64,000 nt of DNA, from positions 26,084,501 to 26,148,500 of the forward strand of contig NC_080577.1 of assembly GCF_029962835.1 (NCBI RefSeq), read 5' to 3'. The position numbers and the translations under genes were made by a program. The notes under the pieces are model-generated. The model was not told the origin of the DNA. It ran no database searches and worked only from the letters and a program-made list of their open reading frames with translations. Source of the DNA: Magnolia sinica. Its lineage: Eukaryota; Streptophyta; Magnoliopsida; Magnoliales; Magnoliaceae. This document shows, piece after piece, positions 21,601-31,477 of the stretch (positions are counted from its first letter, which is position 1; every line of letters begins with the position of its first letter).

Positions 21601-24600
21601 CTTAGGAGGAATTCACCTTCTTCAAGCTAGCAAGATTTCTACATACCTCAAACTTGCCCTTAAGCAATGACTTGGTCATCATGTCTGACTCATTATCGTC
21701 TGTGTGGACCTTCTCAAGCTGTAACACCTTCTGTTCTAAAGTATCCCTGATCCAGTGATACTGAATCTCTATATGCTTCGACTTGGAGTGTTGACTTGGA
21801 TTCTTGCTCAAGTGTATACCACTTTGACTATTGCGATAGGCCACGTGCTTCTCCTGCTTCAAGCTAGGTTCTTCTAGGAACCTCTTCATCCAAAGCATCT
21901 CTTTACATACCTCTGTAACCGCAATGTACTCTGCCTCTGTCGTCAACAATGTTACAACCTTCTGTAGCTTGCTCTACCAAGAGACCCCTCCCCCTGCAAA
22001 CGTGAACATAAACCTCGACGTAGACTTCCTGGAGTCTATGTCACCTGCCATATCTACATCTATGTAGTTGTCTAACATAGGTTTTTCGTTACCATAGTAT
22101 AGGCTCAACCTGGATGAGCCTCTTAGATACCGCAGTATCCATTTCACCATATCATAGGTGTAGGTTTTATCCAAGAATTTCATTTCCTCTTACATAGCTT
22201 TCAACCACTCCCCTTATACTCATCGACTAGGGCCTCAAAATAATCTTTTGGCTCTCCCCCATCAGTGAGTATAATGTATTCATGCGGCGAGTACCTCTTG
22301 GACGGATGTCTATCCCTATATGACCTCCTCACCTGTGGCTCAACAGGTGAATCAGGTGGGAGATGCTCTCCCCGTCCATCTTCTGTATGAACTCCATCGT
22401 CCTCTGCACATTGTCGTACTCCCCTGTCATCAGGCACCATGGAAGGAATAACTGGATCCATGTCTTCTAGCTCACCTAAACTAGGCTGGTTCTTCTCTGG
22501 CTTACCAATGTATTTTATACACTGATCTTCAAAGAAAACCACATCTTTGCTCCTGACGGGCTTCTTCTCAGTCAGATCCCCAATCTATAACCGAACTTTT
22601 CATCACATACTATAAGAATACACTATCTGATCTTCATATCAAGCTTAGACCTCTCGTCCTTTGGTATGTGAACGGATGCCCTGCATCCAAATTTGCTGAG
22701 ATGACTGTATGATGGATCCTGTCCAGTCCACACCTTCTAAGGTACTTCTCCATTCAACGAGGCTAATGGAGACCTGTTTATCAAATACACTATCGTGTGT
22801 ATTGCTTCTCCCCAGAACGTCTTGGGCAACTTCGCATGGGATAACATGCATCTGATTCTCTTTACAATGGTGTGATTCATTCGCTCAGCTACACTATTAT
22901 ACTGGGGGTCTTGGGAACCGTATATTCATGCCATATACCTAGGGACTTACAATACTCATGAAAGTCACCGTTGTGTTCACCACCATTGTCAATACGGATG
23001 CACTTCAATGATCTACCTGTCTCTCTCTCTCGACCATAGCATGAAACAATTTAAATACACCAAAGACCTTGTTCTTAGATTTCAAAGCATAAACCCAAAC
23101 TCTCCTAGATGCATCATTTATAAAACTGATAAAATACAATGCCAGACCCAAGGTTTTTGTCCTTATAGGACCACAAACATTAGAATAAACCAAATCTAAT
23201 GCAGCACTTTATTAAAATGAGAAGCAAATTTAACAAATGAAACTCTATGTTGTTTCCCTAATAAACAATCAATACAGGTTTTGAGAGGTAGACCTGTTAC
23301 GTCTGAAAGGAGCCGCTTCTTTGATAGTAGCTGAAGCCCTTTTTCACTTATGTGTCCTAGACGCCTGTGCCACATGTTAATAGCTGAATCTTCTATTGCG
23401 TTCAACCTACCCTTGCACACACTGACACTTGCCTTATACAGGGTGTAACACTTCTTGCGATCAACAAACCCTTAATGTGCTTCCAGCGCCCACCAACAAA
23501 TCGGCTTTCATAGCCATCATCATCCAACCTTCCCGTCGACATCAAGTTGAGGCGAAGGTCTGAAATATGCCTCACATCTTTGAGAACCAATGTGCAGCCC
23601 ACATCGGTCTTCACACAAACATCACTGACCCCTATGATCTTCGATATGCCAGAATTTCCTATCTTCATGGTCCCAAAGTTACCTAACTTTTTAAAAAAGA
23701 AAAGTGGTAGGAGCCACAAAATTTCATTAATCATAGCAATATATAGCCCTTCGGGTGGGTCCAAACAAAAAGAAATGAACCACACTTATCATTTGACCAG
23801 GGACTCCACAAAAGAAAAGACAAACCAAACAGAAAAGCGGGAAGAGAGAAGAACAACCAACAAGAGCAGGGGGCTACTCTTCTCCACTACATCGTTCTGA
23901 TCGACCCCAGCCCTACTCTATCAAGGAACAGGAGGCCTCTTATCCAGGGCGGAAGGGACTCGAAATAATCGAAGAAGACTGTGCCTTGGTTCTCACTACC
24001 CAGGCGAGTCAGGGCGTCCGCCGGGGCATTTCCTTCCCTATAGATATGGAAAAACAAAAACTGCCCCCTACCCTTCAACCTAAAGATCTTGCTGATCCAT
24101 TGGTGCCATCTCCAACTAGGTTGGGAAGAACCGTTCAACATATTCACCACTTGGAGCGAGTCTGACTCAATTATGATATGATTATATCCCTTGGAGAGGC
24201 AACTGACCATCCCGTCATGCACCGCCCGAAGTTCCGCGTAGGAGTTTGATCCCAATCCATACCCTGTGAAAAAGGCAAAAAGAAACTGCCCCTTATCTCC
24301 CCTGCGGATTCCTCTGCCACTCGTAGAGCTCAGGTTCATTACAGAGGAACCGTTTATGTTAATTTTCACCCACCTATCAGCTGGCTTCGACTACTTCACC
24401 ACCTCAACACAGTGGCGCGAGTTGGCCACTGTTTGGAACAATGAATCCCGACTAGAAGAAGAATAGATCATAAAAGGAAGAGCTGGAGAGATCCTCTGCT
24501 ACAGGTAGGCAGCAACTGGACAATTGTTTTGCTGGGTCGCGGTGGACGGTGGACTACAAACGAACGACAGCCACCAGCGGACTTTCGCCACCAAGGCAGG

Positions 24601-27600
24601 GAGGAGGCAGGCTTTTCCTTCAAAGCGCGCCGAGTTTTTGGCTTTCTAGACTTCCCACATCAGAAAACCCGGCATCAGGAGCCTAGCCGTGGACTGATTT
24701 ATGTCGACAGACTGCGCGCCCCACCATTGCAGCAATCTTGCCTCAACCGAGGTGGCTGGCAAGACACTTATCCCGAACAGCACGCCAAAATGTTGCCTCA
24801 TCTGATCCGCCAGCCCACTATGAAGTAATAGATGTTCGATGGATTCCACTGAAGAGCCATTCGCCGAGGAGCCACTACAACACATACATTTTGACGCTAG
24901 GTGAATCCCACGGGCCTGGACCTCGGCATCGACGGGCAGCGCTCTATGCAACACTTTCCAAAGGAACATCGAGATACCGGGGGGGGGGGATCTTACCATG
25001 CCACACATCGAACTCCCAGCTTTTACGAGCACGAGGTTGTCTACTTATCGCCCCAGGCTGATTTGACAATGAAACTACCCGATGGGGAGAGGGGCCAAAA
25101 AGGAACATCAGGGCCATCGGAAAGGCAAAATCTCTGCTGGAAGATGACGTCTATTGCTTCCTACGGCAGGAAATGGAAAACTGCAGAGGGAGGAAGAGGG
25201 CCGTTGATGTCGAGAAAATGGTGGACCTTCTAGGGCCGAAGGGAAGGAGGAATAGGAGCCGTCACCAGGTTTTGCAAGGGGCCCAGGCCCGTCCAATTAG
25301 AGCTCCAAAGATTGTAGCTACCTGAACCAATCTTCCACCGAACCGTTGCATCAAGAAGAGGGACCACTGCACTTATCTTTTTCCACAAAGGAGAGGGGGT
25401 CGGGGAGGCATTGCTTCCATATTTGGAGCTCATGAAAGAGCCCCACACACTTAAGGCTCCACCGAAATGATATGCCCAAGTCACCTTACTTATAACTTAT
25501 GAAGAAGTCCCTGTGTGGAGTAGTATGAAACGAGGCTCCTAAGTCTATCACCCAGTCGGTGTCCTGACTCGTAGACGTGAGACAAACATCATGATCTCCT
25601 GAAAAAATAACTACAACGTCCCCATCTGAAGCGACCGCAATGGAGTCTAATTTATCTTCCTTCTCCTTTCCTTTTCCTTTCTTGTCGTTCTTCTTATTAC
25701 GACATTCATGCCTGTAGTGGCCCTTATTGCCACAATTCCAGTATTCAACATCCTTTCTGGTACTTGACTTACCTCTTGATTTATCTCAGACCTTCCCGCC
25801 CTTTTTGTTATTTCCCCTCCCCCGTTCTTGTGTCATAAGGGCCTCTTACTGAGTAAACCCCTGAGAATTCCTCTTTTTCTCCTCATTGAAGAGACAACTA
25901 GTTACCTATTCCATTGGCACCTTTCCGTCTGGCGCGGAGTTACTTAGAGACACCACCAATGTCTCCTAACTATCAGGCAATGAGCTAAGCAATAGTAAAG
26001 CCTGTAATTCATCGTCCAAGACCATCTTCATAGCGGAGAGCTGGTTCAATATATTGCTGACTTCATTCATGTGCTCAGCCACAAAATCACTATCTTTGAA
26101 CTTGAGATTCACAAGTCGTCTTATCAGAAAAATCTTATTGTCAGCTGTCTTCCTCTCATATAGTTCTTGCAATTTTAGCCATAGGTTAGCGGTTGAGGTC
26201 TCTGTAAACACATGGTGGAATACGGAATCGTTCAACCATTGTCTAATAAACCTCGCCACCTTTTGGTCTAATTTCTTCCAATCATCATCTGTTATATCCT
26301 TTATTTTTGGTGATATGCCTAAGATTGGAGCATACAAATCCTTGCAATAAAGAAAGTCCTCCATCTTAGCCTTCCATATGGTCCAGTTAGAATCATTGAG
26401 ATTGATCATCCTTAATGAGCCAGCTTCCATAATTCAGAACCGATCCCACTCCGTTCAACCAACCTGTCTTTGATACCACTTTGTTGGAGGTGTTACACAA
26501 AAACCTTAGGATCTCGCGTCCCAAAAGACCAGAAGAGGTAAACCCTCGAAGAGGTAAAAACCACGAGACCTAGTTTAGAGCAACAATTCACTATGAAGTA
26601 AAACGTTACAACCGATCATAAGCACACACCGCTTGGATCAAACCTTCTTCACTCACACAGGAGTGGATAAACAATAAGAGAATAATGAAAAACAAAGATA
26701 TCTCACCGATCACGAGGACGTATAAGAGCTGAGACGTTGACTGTGAAAACTCCCTTCCACAAGCTTCCTTTCTCTCCCTTTCTCTCTCTCCTCTCTCTCT
26801 CTCTCTCTCACCTTGGTCGTGAAAACCCTTAACACAATAGCTTTAGAAAGCTTTCTTAATGCTCTAAAAAAGCCCTAGGGACCCCTATTTATAGTTTAGG
26901 TAACTTCTCTTTCGCACTTCTACGAAACCGCCTCCAATTTACGCAGTCCACACAAAATCCTCGCAAATCTGCTTAACCCTCGACTAGTCGAGTCAGGGCC
27001 TCGACTGGTCAAGCACTGTTCACTCAACTGGTCGAGTCAAAGCCTCGACTGGTCAAGCACTGTTCACTCGACTGGTCGATCCAGGCCCTCGATTGGTCGA
27101 GGCCAGAAAACTGAGCTTACTGGACTTTGAGTCGAGTGACCCTCAACTAGTCGAGCAGTGTTGTGAAACACTTCAATTTTCAACCGGCTGCACTATCTTT
27201 CCTCTGAACTGAGGAGGAAAACCCCATCAAAGTCATCTCTTACCGAAAAATAATGAGATTTCTCTGCATAACCCCTTACTGATCGGCTATCCTACTAATA
27301 ATTTTAGTTTCGTTAGAATAATACCTGATCGTAGTCACTAGAGAGGAATTGAATGGGTAACAATTGCTTCATCCGCGAACACGTGTGGATTGGCACCTTC
27401 ATTTATCTCATCCGCTCGAGTTGGAGTTGTTCCCACCAAACCAAAGCTCCGCCCTTCAACTTGTAAGCCACAAGTTTAATTTTATTCTCTTCCATGATGT
27501 CCATGTAGTTGAAGAAATGTTCGACTTCAAGTAACCAATTAAGGAAGTCCTTGAAGTGGAGTTGGCCGTTGAAACAAGGAAGATCAACTTTTGTCCTAAA

Positions 27601-29648
27601 TTCTTGATCTGTTCGATCTATCTAATTAATGCATCATCAGGATACTGTGAAATCATGTCATTAAATCCCACCTTCTTAGGTGTGATTTTGCAATTCATCG
27701 CCGGTATCACCCTACGATCAACGCATTTATGAATTTTAACACCTACTAGGAACGGATCATCACCACAAACATGGAGTCGCCTCAAGGCCTTGGTCATGTG
27801 ATCAATGGCAGCCTGCAGCCCTTGGATGACTTGATGATTCTCTCGCCGCACCGCTTCAAAAGGCACTAACATTAAAGTTTAATTCTCTGGAGCACCATCC
27901 ATGAAAATGTTGTCTGACCCATCGTTAGAAGCCATAAATCCGAGGAGAAAATCTGGCTCTGATACCAACTAATGTAGGAAAGGACGTGATGAGGTCGAGC
28001 ACCATCTTCCTCAAGGATAAGTACTCTGAATCTACGAAGTTTCTCTGGACTCCTCACAGAGATTCCTCAAATCCACGAGGAAAATAAATAAATTCTAATC
28101 AAAAATAGAAATAACTTGATTAATAATTGTCTAATATGTATGTCTCTGTTACACTATTAGTAAAGAAAAAAAAAAACCTAAACCAAAATTCATAATTACC
28201 AAAAATTATAAAATTCTAACTCTAATAAAAATCCTAATTCTAATAAAACTCCTCTAAATCCTAATTTCTAAAAATAAAAACTTCAAATAAACTTTTGATA
28301 GAAGTGTTCTAGCATAATTATAAGTTATTTCTAAAAAAGAAGAAAATCTAAAACTCTAAAAATAAGAATAAATTACAAAATTTAGAATTACTAAAAATAG
28401 TAAAATTTCCTTAAGTTTTCATTTTTGAGCTAAAAGTGTACGTTTTCTAGCGAAACGGATAGACACAACTCACTTTGTGGGTCGGTTCACCCTGGATGGC
28501 TCGTTGTAGTAAAGATAAATAGGTTGTGCACCCCATAACAATATCCAGATTAAAAGTTATGGCCAATTTACGGTTCACCTTCTTTTAGTCCAACCATACT
28601 AGGAATGCATGTGCGCCACGTCCTACATCACCACAACTTCCCATTTTCCACTTTGTTGTAAATAAAAAGTAAAGAACGGTAGTAATTTCTCTTTAAGAGG
28701 AGTGCCCGGATGAGTCACTATTTGGTAAAATCATTTCGATGGGGAATTTTGCTGTTAAAAAAATATAAAAAAATATAAAAAAAAAAAAGAATAAGAAGAA
28801 GAAGTAGTAGAAGAAGAAATCTGATTTTCTCAAATTTTGGCAGCTGGATGTTCTATTTTTAGCGGTCCATTTGGATAGCCACCAATCGGACTGTTTGGGC
28901 CACCGGATTGGTTTGATTTTGATATTATGCTTCATCCACGTTGAACCGAAAATTTTGAAAGGTCCAGGTTGCCATATGCACGCCACAGCTTTGGAGTGAC
29001 CAATTTGAAAATGGTGGTGAACCAGACTGCAGTCTTGTCCCCAGATTGCACTATGTTTAAACTCTGAATTTCAATTTGAAGTCCATTCCTTGAATACGAA
29101 CATGAAGAAAGGAGATTGGAATATTATGTTAGACTGGTAATCTCAATTCAATTCGATAATGCATCCAAACACACCCAGAAAAAGAAAAAATAATAATAAT
29201 AATTCATTTTTCTTTTTCTCAAACTTACACAATGTGTTAAATGCCCGTCAATTCAGAGAATAGCCATCAGTTGAGGACCGTTTGAACTAGAGAGCATGTC
29301 CACTGACTGGTGACTAGAAATGCTTAATGCAACTGTGTTTTCGGATTTTGTTACACCCATGACAATGTGAAACATAGGCTACATTGTGGAAATCAATTGA
29401 AATACATACAAGCATATTGTGTATTGCTCCTCATGGAAATTAACATTTTCCAACGTGTTAAGGTGCCCAAAAATTCTAATACACTGAAATTACTGTGTAT
29501 TGAAGGCTCGGAAGTAGATGTGGTGAAGTATCATTGCACAGGGGATTGGGTTCCATCCTGTCACGATGACTGCATAAAAGCTGGATATGCCGATGCCCGC
29601 CCGGTTGCAACTGGTTATAGAGTATTATGTTGCTGCATATTTCCTTAA
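18449..29648 (+). CDS. DEFL3: defensin-like peptide, intron filled by nested retrotransposons, two cysteines lost
   Basis: Exon 1 is 18449-18530, the intron 18531-29505 (10,975 bp) and exon 2 29506-29648. The product is 74 residues. Exon 1 gives a signal peptide (residues 7-25 hydrophobic, ALLAFLLLLSISSSVIV) and exon 2 the mature peptide. The pairing is inferred. Exon 1 has no nearby second exon, exon 2 has no nearby first exon, both are phase 1, and joining them (G + GC) keeps the frame. Donor GTAAAT is good; the acceptor is TATTGAAG. The transposon stack at 19676-28630 makes up most of the intron, so the earlier intron was about 2 kb. Six cysteines remain (residues 38, 46, 50, 69, 70, 71). 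The positions of Cys2 and Cys5 are Trp42 and Arg59/Pro60. There is a TATA box at 18400 and AATAAA at 29672-29677. It may be a functional six-cysteine variant or an early pseudogene with an open frame. Confidence 0.68.
18541..18598 (+). repeat. (CT)n microsatellites at the 5' end of the DEFL3 intron
   Basis: Two CT runs (about 18541-18560 and 18568-18598) are separated by TAATGGCAT. The pair looks like a duplication of TGGCATCTCTCT. They begin 10 nt after the splice donor. Confidence 0.9.
18599..19675. other. DEFL3 intron, left part outside the transposons
   Basis: Contains a near-duplicate pair of about 60 bp (CTGGCATGC..., TTAGATTGTACAAATATGAC) at 18675-18735 and 18730-18785, the SINE-like element at 19151 and a poly(T) tract at 19532-19560. 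No second defensin exon is present. Confidence 0.5.
19151..19242 (+). mobile_element. SINE-like element
   Basis: Box A-like TTGGTATAGGTAGAG and box B-like GGATTTGAGTACCCA about 30 bp apart, followed by an A-rich tail. It is a different family from the 12290 copy but has the same RNA polymerase III layout. Confidence 0.5.
19676..20270 (-). repeat. Gypsy-A 3' LTR (left)
   Basis: 595 bp. Begins TGATGCTGGGAAGGACGTGA and ends GGTCCTACATCA. It is shorter than the right LTR through small deletions in the AT-rich centre. Confidence 0.88.
20288..20689 (-). pseudogene. Gypsy-A pol remnant: pre-RT linker joined to integrase tail
   Basis: On the - strand the upstream part (20689-20456) reads FEVIVLDELPKE...IRDIQNHINLV.GASLPN, the conserved segment just before the gypsy reverse transcriptase. 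It stops and is followed (20483-20288) by KYNENVDKHRCQKLFEYH, which matches the region after the integrase core (usual form 'NADKHRR.KLFEVGD'). The whole reverse transcriptase, RNase H and integrase core are missing between them, so this is a large in-element deletion. Confidence 0.75.
20841..21583 (-). repeat. Copia-B 3' LTR (left)
   Basis: Contains ACATGGAAAACCCTCGAAGA, a CT microsatellite (about 21190-21232) and five TCGACTGGTCGA-like palindromes (21389-21526). Confidence 0.9.
21602..22183 (-). pseudogene. Copia-B RNase H and the end of the reverse transcriptase
   Basis: 22183-21974 on the - strand reads DMVKWILRYLRGSSRLSL.Y and DVDMAGDIDSRKSTSRF, the usual copia segment (usually '...WILRYLKGT...' and 'D(A/S)D.AGD.D.RRSTSG'). 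21949-21602 continues with TEAEYIAVTEVCKEMLWMKR and the end 'KHIEIQYHWIRD..EQKVLQLEKVHTDDN.SDMMTKSL'. A frame break lies at about 21955. The first catalytic Asp region is kept. The protein is not intact. Confidence 0.88.
22201..22542 (-). pseudogene. Copia-B hinge between integrase and reverse transcriptase
   Basis: Reads VRRSYRDRHPSKRYSPHEYI and ends DYFEALVDEYK, typical of the linker 'RRS.R...P..RY......LTD.GEP..Y.EA'. Immediately afterwards the sequence jumps to the KWILRYLRG segment, so the reverse transcriptase core with its YVDD box has been deleted. Confidence 0.8.
22560..23690 (-). pseudogene. Copia-B protease end, GAG-pre-integrase and integrase (broken)
   Basis: From the right: protease end (KIGNSGISKIIGVSDVCVKT, then LKDVRHISDLRLNLMSTGRL), then MWHRRLGHISEKGLQLLSKK with CIDCLLGKQHRVSF (HHCC zinc site of the integrase), then VYSNVCGPIRTKTLG.ALYFISFIND (integrase core start). 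Several frame breaks interrupt it. Past 22990 the frame is lost, but ERMNHTIV-like sequence can be followed to about 22860. Confidence 0.85.
23690..25479 (-). mobile_element. LINE-1: 5'-truncated L1-type LINE inserted in the copia protease
   Basis: It interrupts the copia reading exactly between HTTPHRDFFISYK and GNFGT.KIGNSG. The flanks on the + strand are GTTACCTAACTT (23678-23689) and GTCACCTTACTT (25480-25491), a 12-bp target duplication with two differences. The - strand 3' end carries an A/T-rich tail. It keeps only the reverse transcriptase C-terminal part, the zinc-binding domain and the RNase H. Confidence 0.85.
23887..24369 (-). pseudogene. LINE-1 RNase H domain
   Basis: 160 codons open. 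GYGLGSNSYAELRAVHDGM carries the catalytic Glu, HIIIESDSLQVVNMLN the second Asp, and FFHIYREGNAPADALTRLGS the His-Asn-Ala-Asp region of the plant LINE-type RNase H (RVT_3). The first Asp (D of the 'NTDGS' box) is Asn here (INGSS), so the enzyme is probably dead. Confidence 0.85.
24560..25484 (-). pseudogene. LINE-1 reverse transcriptase C-terminus and zinc-binding domain
   Basis: 25484-25230 reads PTPSPLWKKISAVVPLLDAT, WKIGSGSYNLWSSNWTGLGP. 25032-24646 reads PPPGISMFLWKVLHRALPVD, then CMCCSG and ESIEHLLLHSG (the zf-RVT Cys/His set). A frameshift sits at a G8 run (24982-24989). Confidence 0.82.
25489..25830 (-). pseudogene. Copia-B zinc knuckle and protease start
   Basis: YWNCGNKGHYRHEC is a CCHC knuckle whose first Cys is Tyr. 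Downstream, DTDWVIDLGASFHTTPHRDF is the aspartic-protease active site (usual DSGAS; here DLGAS). The reading is cut by the LINE after FFISYK. Confidence 0.82.
25966..26430 (-). pseudogene. Copia-B gag (UBN2-type) fragment, 154 codons open
   Basis: Starts MEAGSLRMINLNDSNWTIWK and contains W..KM.DFL..KDL, LWLKLQELYERKTADNKIFL and VAEHMNEVSNILNQL, the usual copia capsid signature. It is the longest intact piece of this element. It ends at 'LLLSSLPDS' and a stop. Confidence 0.88.
26482..27229 (-). repeat. Copia-B 5' LTR (right)
   Basis: 748 bp. Same order of features as the left LTR. The palindrome cluster (26977-27158) has expanded to about seven or eight units. Confidence 0.9.
27235..27969 (-). 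pseudogene. Gypsy-A 5' internal region with gag remnant
   Basis: 27872-27618 on the - strand reads AVRRENHQVIQGLQAAIDHM, LRRLHVCGDDPF. Further down (about 27590-27440) FRTKVDLPCFNGQLHFKDFL.WL.EVEHFFNYMDI gives the conserved retrotransposon gag core. The tRNA-Met primer site lies at 27954-27967. Confidence 0.72.
27970..28630 (-). repeat. Gypsy-A 5' LTR (right)
   Basis: 661 bp. Starts TAATGTAGGAAAGGACGTGA and ends CGTCCTACATCA. Confidence 0.88.
28631..29505. other. DEFL3 intron, right part
   Basis: No signal-peptide exon is found here, which supports pairing of exon 2 with the exon at 18449. Contains A-rich and (AAG)n stretches at about 28765-28817 and an (ATAA)n tract near 29190. Confidence 0.5.
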
Positions 29649-30914
29649 GAGCTTTTTATCTTAAATGAATGAATAAAAGAGGGTGGTTAATGTAAGGATC
29701 AACAAATATAAGCTTATATGTGTATGTTGGGAATTCCTCTTATCAAGTAACAAAATGGAGTTATCTCGTCTATCTTTCTTTTGATTAGCTTACCCATGGC
29801 CCACTTCTTTGTATATCATCTGGCCACTCCTATCATCAGATGGGCCTCTATGTATATCATATCATATACGGACCACCAGCCAATTCTTTATATACCATCT
29901 TAAATGGCTCAGATCCTGCCCGCACCAGCCATGTTGAAACAACTGAATTACTCTTCGAAGTTATTGTTTCATGCATTCTCTCCAAATTGAGGAAAATTGT
30001 GTTTTTTTTTTAAAATTCAAATGAATGTCTGGGTATGTGTAGTAATAGAACCTGTAAAAAAATAAAAAGAAGATTCGGTGGTGCTCAAACGATTAAAATG
30101 AAAATGAAAATCGAAATGGTACAAGTTCAACAGGTACATTGATTGGTTACTATTGTCCATTCATTGGAATTTTTCTTTCCAGATGAATGTGGATGGTTGT
30201 TCTCTTCTTAATCGTCTACTTGTATGAAAAGAGTAAAACTAATATGATTGTCCCATAGATGAGATTAATTTTCTGGACATTGTACATTGATTATGATTAT
30301 CAAACTGTTGTCTATATCTTTCAACAGTCGAAAAGGCATGTGGCCATGTATTATGTTGAAAGAGCCGAGTCTAGCACTGACAGATCTAGGTACCTGTTGA
30401 CAAAAACCTATTCAAGAGATCCATGGAAGTCACCTTGTTGTGTTTGGATGACCAAATCCTAGAACTCATGTTAATGCAAAAAATGTTGTATTGTTTCATG
30501 CACATATTAGTTGTAGAAAGCATGTTTGTGATAGCGACGTAACTAGAGGGCTGGCAATGAGCTAGGCTAGTGCTAGCTGGGCTGGGGTTAGCTCTAGCCC
30601 TGACCTGGTTCCCTAATTCCTGGCCTAGGTTAGCCATGTAGAGGAGAGTTAATGATGAAAGGTTTTAAATAGTTTGATTTAAGAATTTTCTTTGGGTTAT
30701 ACCCAGCTCCATCATGGAGGAGCCCAATTGTATAAACAGTTTAAATGACTGAAACATACATCACCCTGTCAACCATCAACCAGTGTCTTTAAACTTGTTA
30801 TGTGGGAACTGCTCAGAAGTGGGACGTAGATTGCACACTGACCCTGCAGTACTGAGGTCGGTACTGGTTGGTGCTATGTGGTCCCAGCATGAAACAAGTG
30901 GGTATGACAACAAA

Positions 30915-30943
30915 AAATTCGACGGTTTTAGGCCGTCGAATTT
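30915..30943. other. Perfect 11-bp hairpin
   Basis: AAATTCGACGG and CCGTCGAATTT are separated by the 7-nt loop TTTTAGG. It lies beside foldback-family DNA (ATCTGCCTCATCTTTAGGCT). Confidence 0.7.
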
Positions 30944-31477
30944 CGATGTCTTTGCATACCATGGCCAACTTGATTTAGGGATCTGCCTCATCTTTAGGCT
31001 CAAGCCTTAAACTGATTTGAAAGTTGTGGACAGAGTGTATTTCTCCCAAACATCATGGTGGTCTCTGATTTATTCAATGGTTGGCCCATAATACCCATTG
31101 TTTCATGTTTTATCTGTGTCATTGGGATCTCACAGGGAATTTCATAAGGAACTTTGAGAATGGAAGCATAGCTTCTCGAATGAAAGCCCACATGGGTATT
31201 TATAGGCAAAGATCTAGTTCCCCACGCACTTACAAGTGTGGCAAAGATCCGTCCCCCACTGGTAAGAAATGTGAACATATGGTGCACTCTCATTGTATGA
31301 AGAAATCATGGGTCATGCTCCAAGCCCACTACTTAAAACAAAATGCGACCCTTGCTCTCGTTTTAACCTAGGCTCGCTTTGACCAGGCACAAGCAATGCC
31401 CCTCCAATTTAAGTACTGTAGGCTTAATTGTCCCAAGAAGAGCCCTTTAGATAACAAGGTGCAACCCAAGCTGCTGC

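Larger units (their letters stand above)
20841..27229 (-). mobile_element. Copia-B: Ty1/copia LTR retrotransposon inserted in gypsy-A, TSD AAGTC
   Basis: LTRs are 20841-21583 (743 bp, 3') and 26482-27229 (748 bp, 5'), each running from TG(T/C)T.G to CCCCATCA. AAGTC flanks both ends (20836-20840, 27230-27234). The primer site, complementary to initiator tRNA-Met (TGGTATCAAAG on the - strand), is at 26463-26478, 3 nt from the 5' LTR. The pyrimidine complement of the polypurine tract is at 21584-21600. Gene order on the - strand is gag, zinc knuckle, protease, integrase, RNase H, as in copia. A LINE interrupts the protease region and the reverse transcriptase core is deleted. The LTRs are clearly alike but differ by many substitutions and small indels, so the insertion is not recent. 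Confidence 0.92.
19676..28630 (-). mobile_element. Gypsy-A: internally deleted Ty3/gypsy LTR retrotransposon, TSD CCACA
   Basis: The left (3') LTR is 19676-20270 and the right (5') LTR 27970-28630. Both end in the inverted pair TGATGTAGG / CCTACATCA (the first base pairs vary). The flanks are CCACA at 19671-19675 and 28631-28635. A primer site complementary to initiator tRNA-Met (reads TGGTATCAGAGC on the - strand) lies at 27954-27967, next to the 5' LTR. A polypurine tract (complement AACCCCTCCACTTGG) lies at 20271-20285, next to the 3' LTR. After removing the copia insertion only about 1.3 kb of internal sequence remains: a gag piece, the linker before the reverse transcriptase, and the integrase tail. 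It cannot move on its own. Confidence 0.88.

Noticed and set aside
28741..28986. A Phe-rich hydrophobic - strand frame that could pass as a membrane segment
   Set aside because: It is the translation of an A-rich/AAG-rich simple sequence in the DEFL3 intron.
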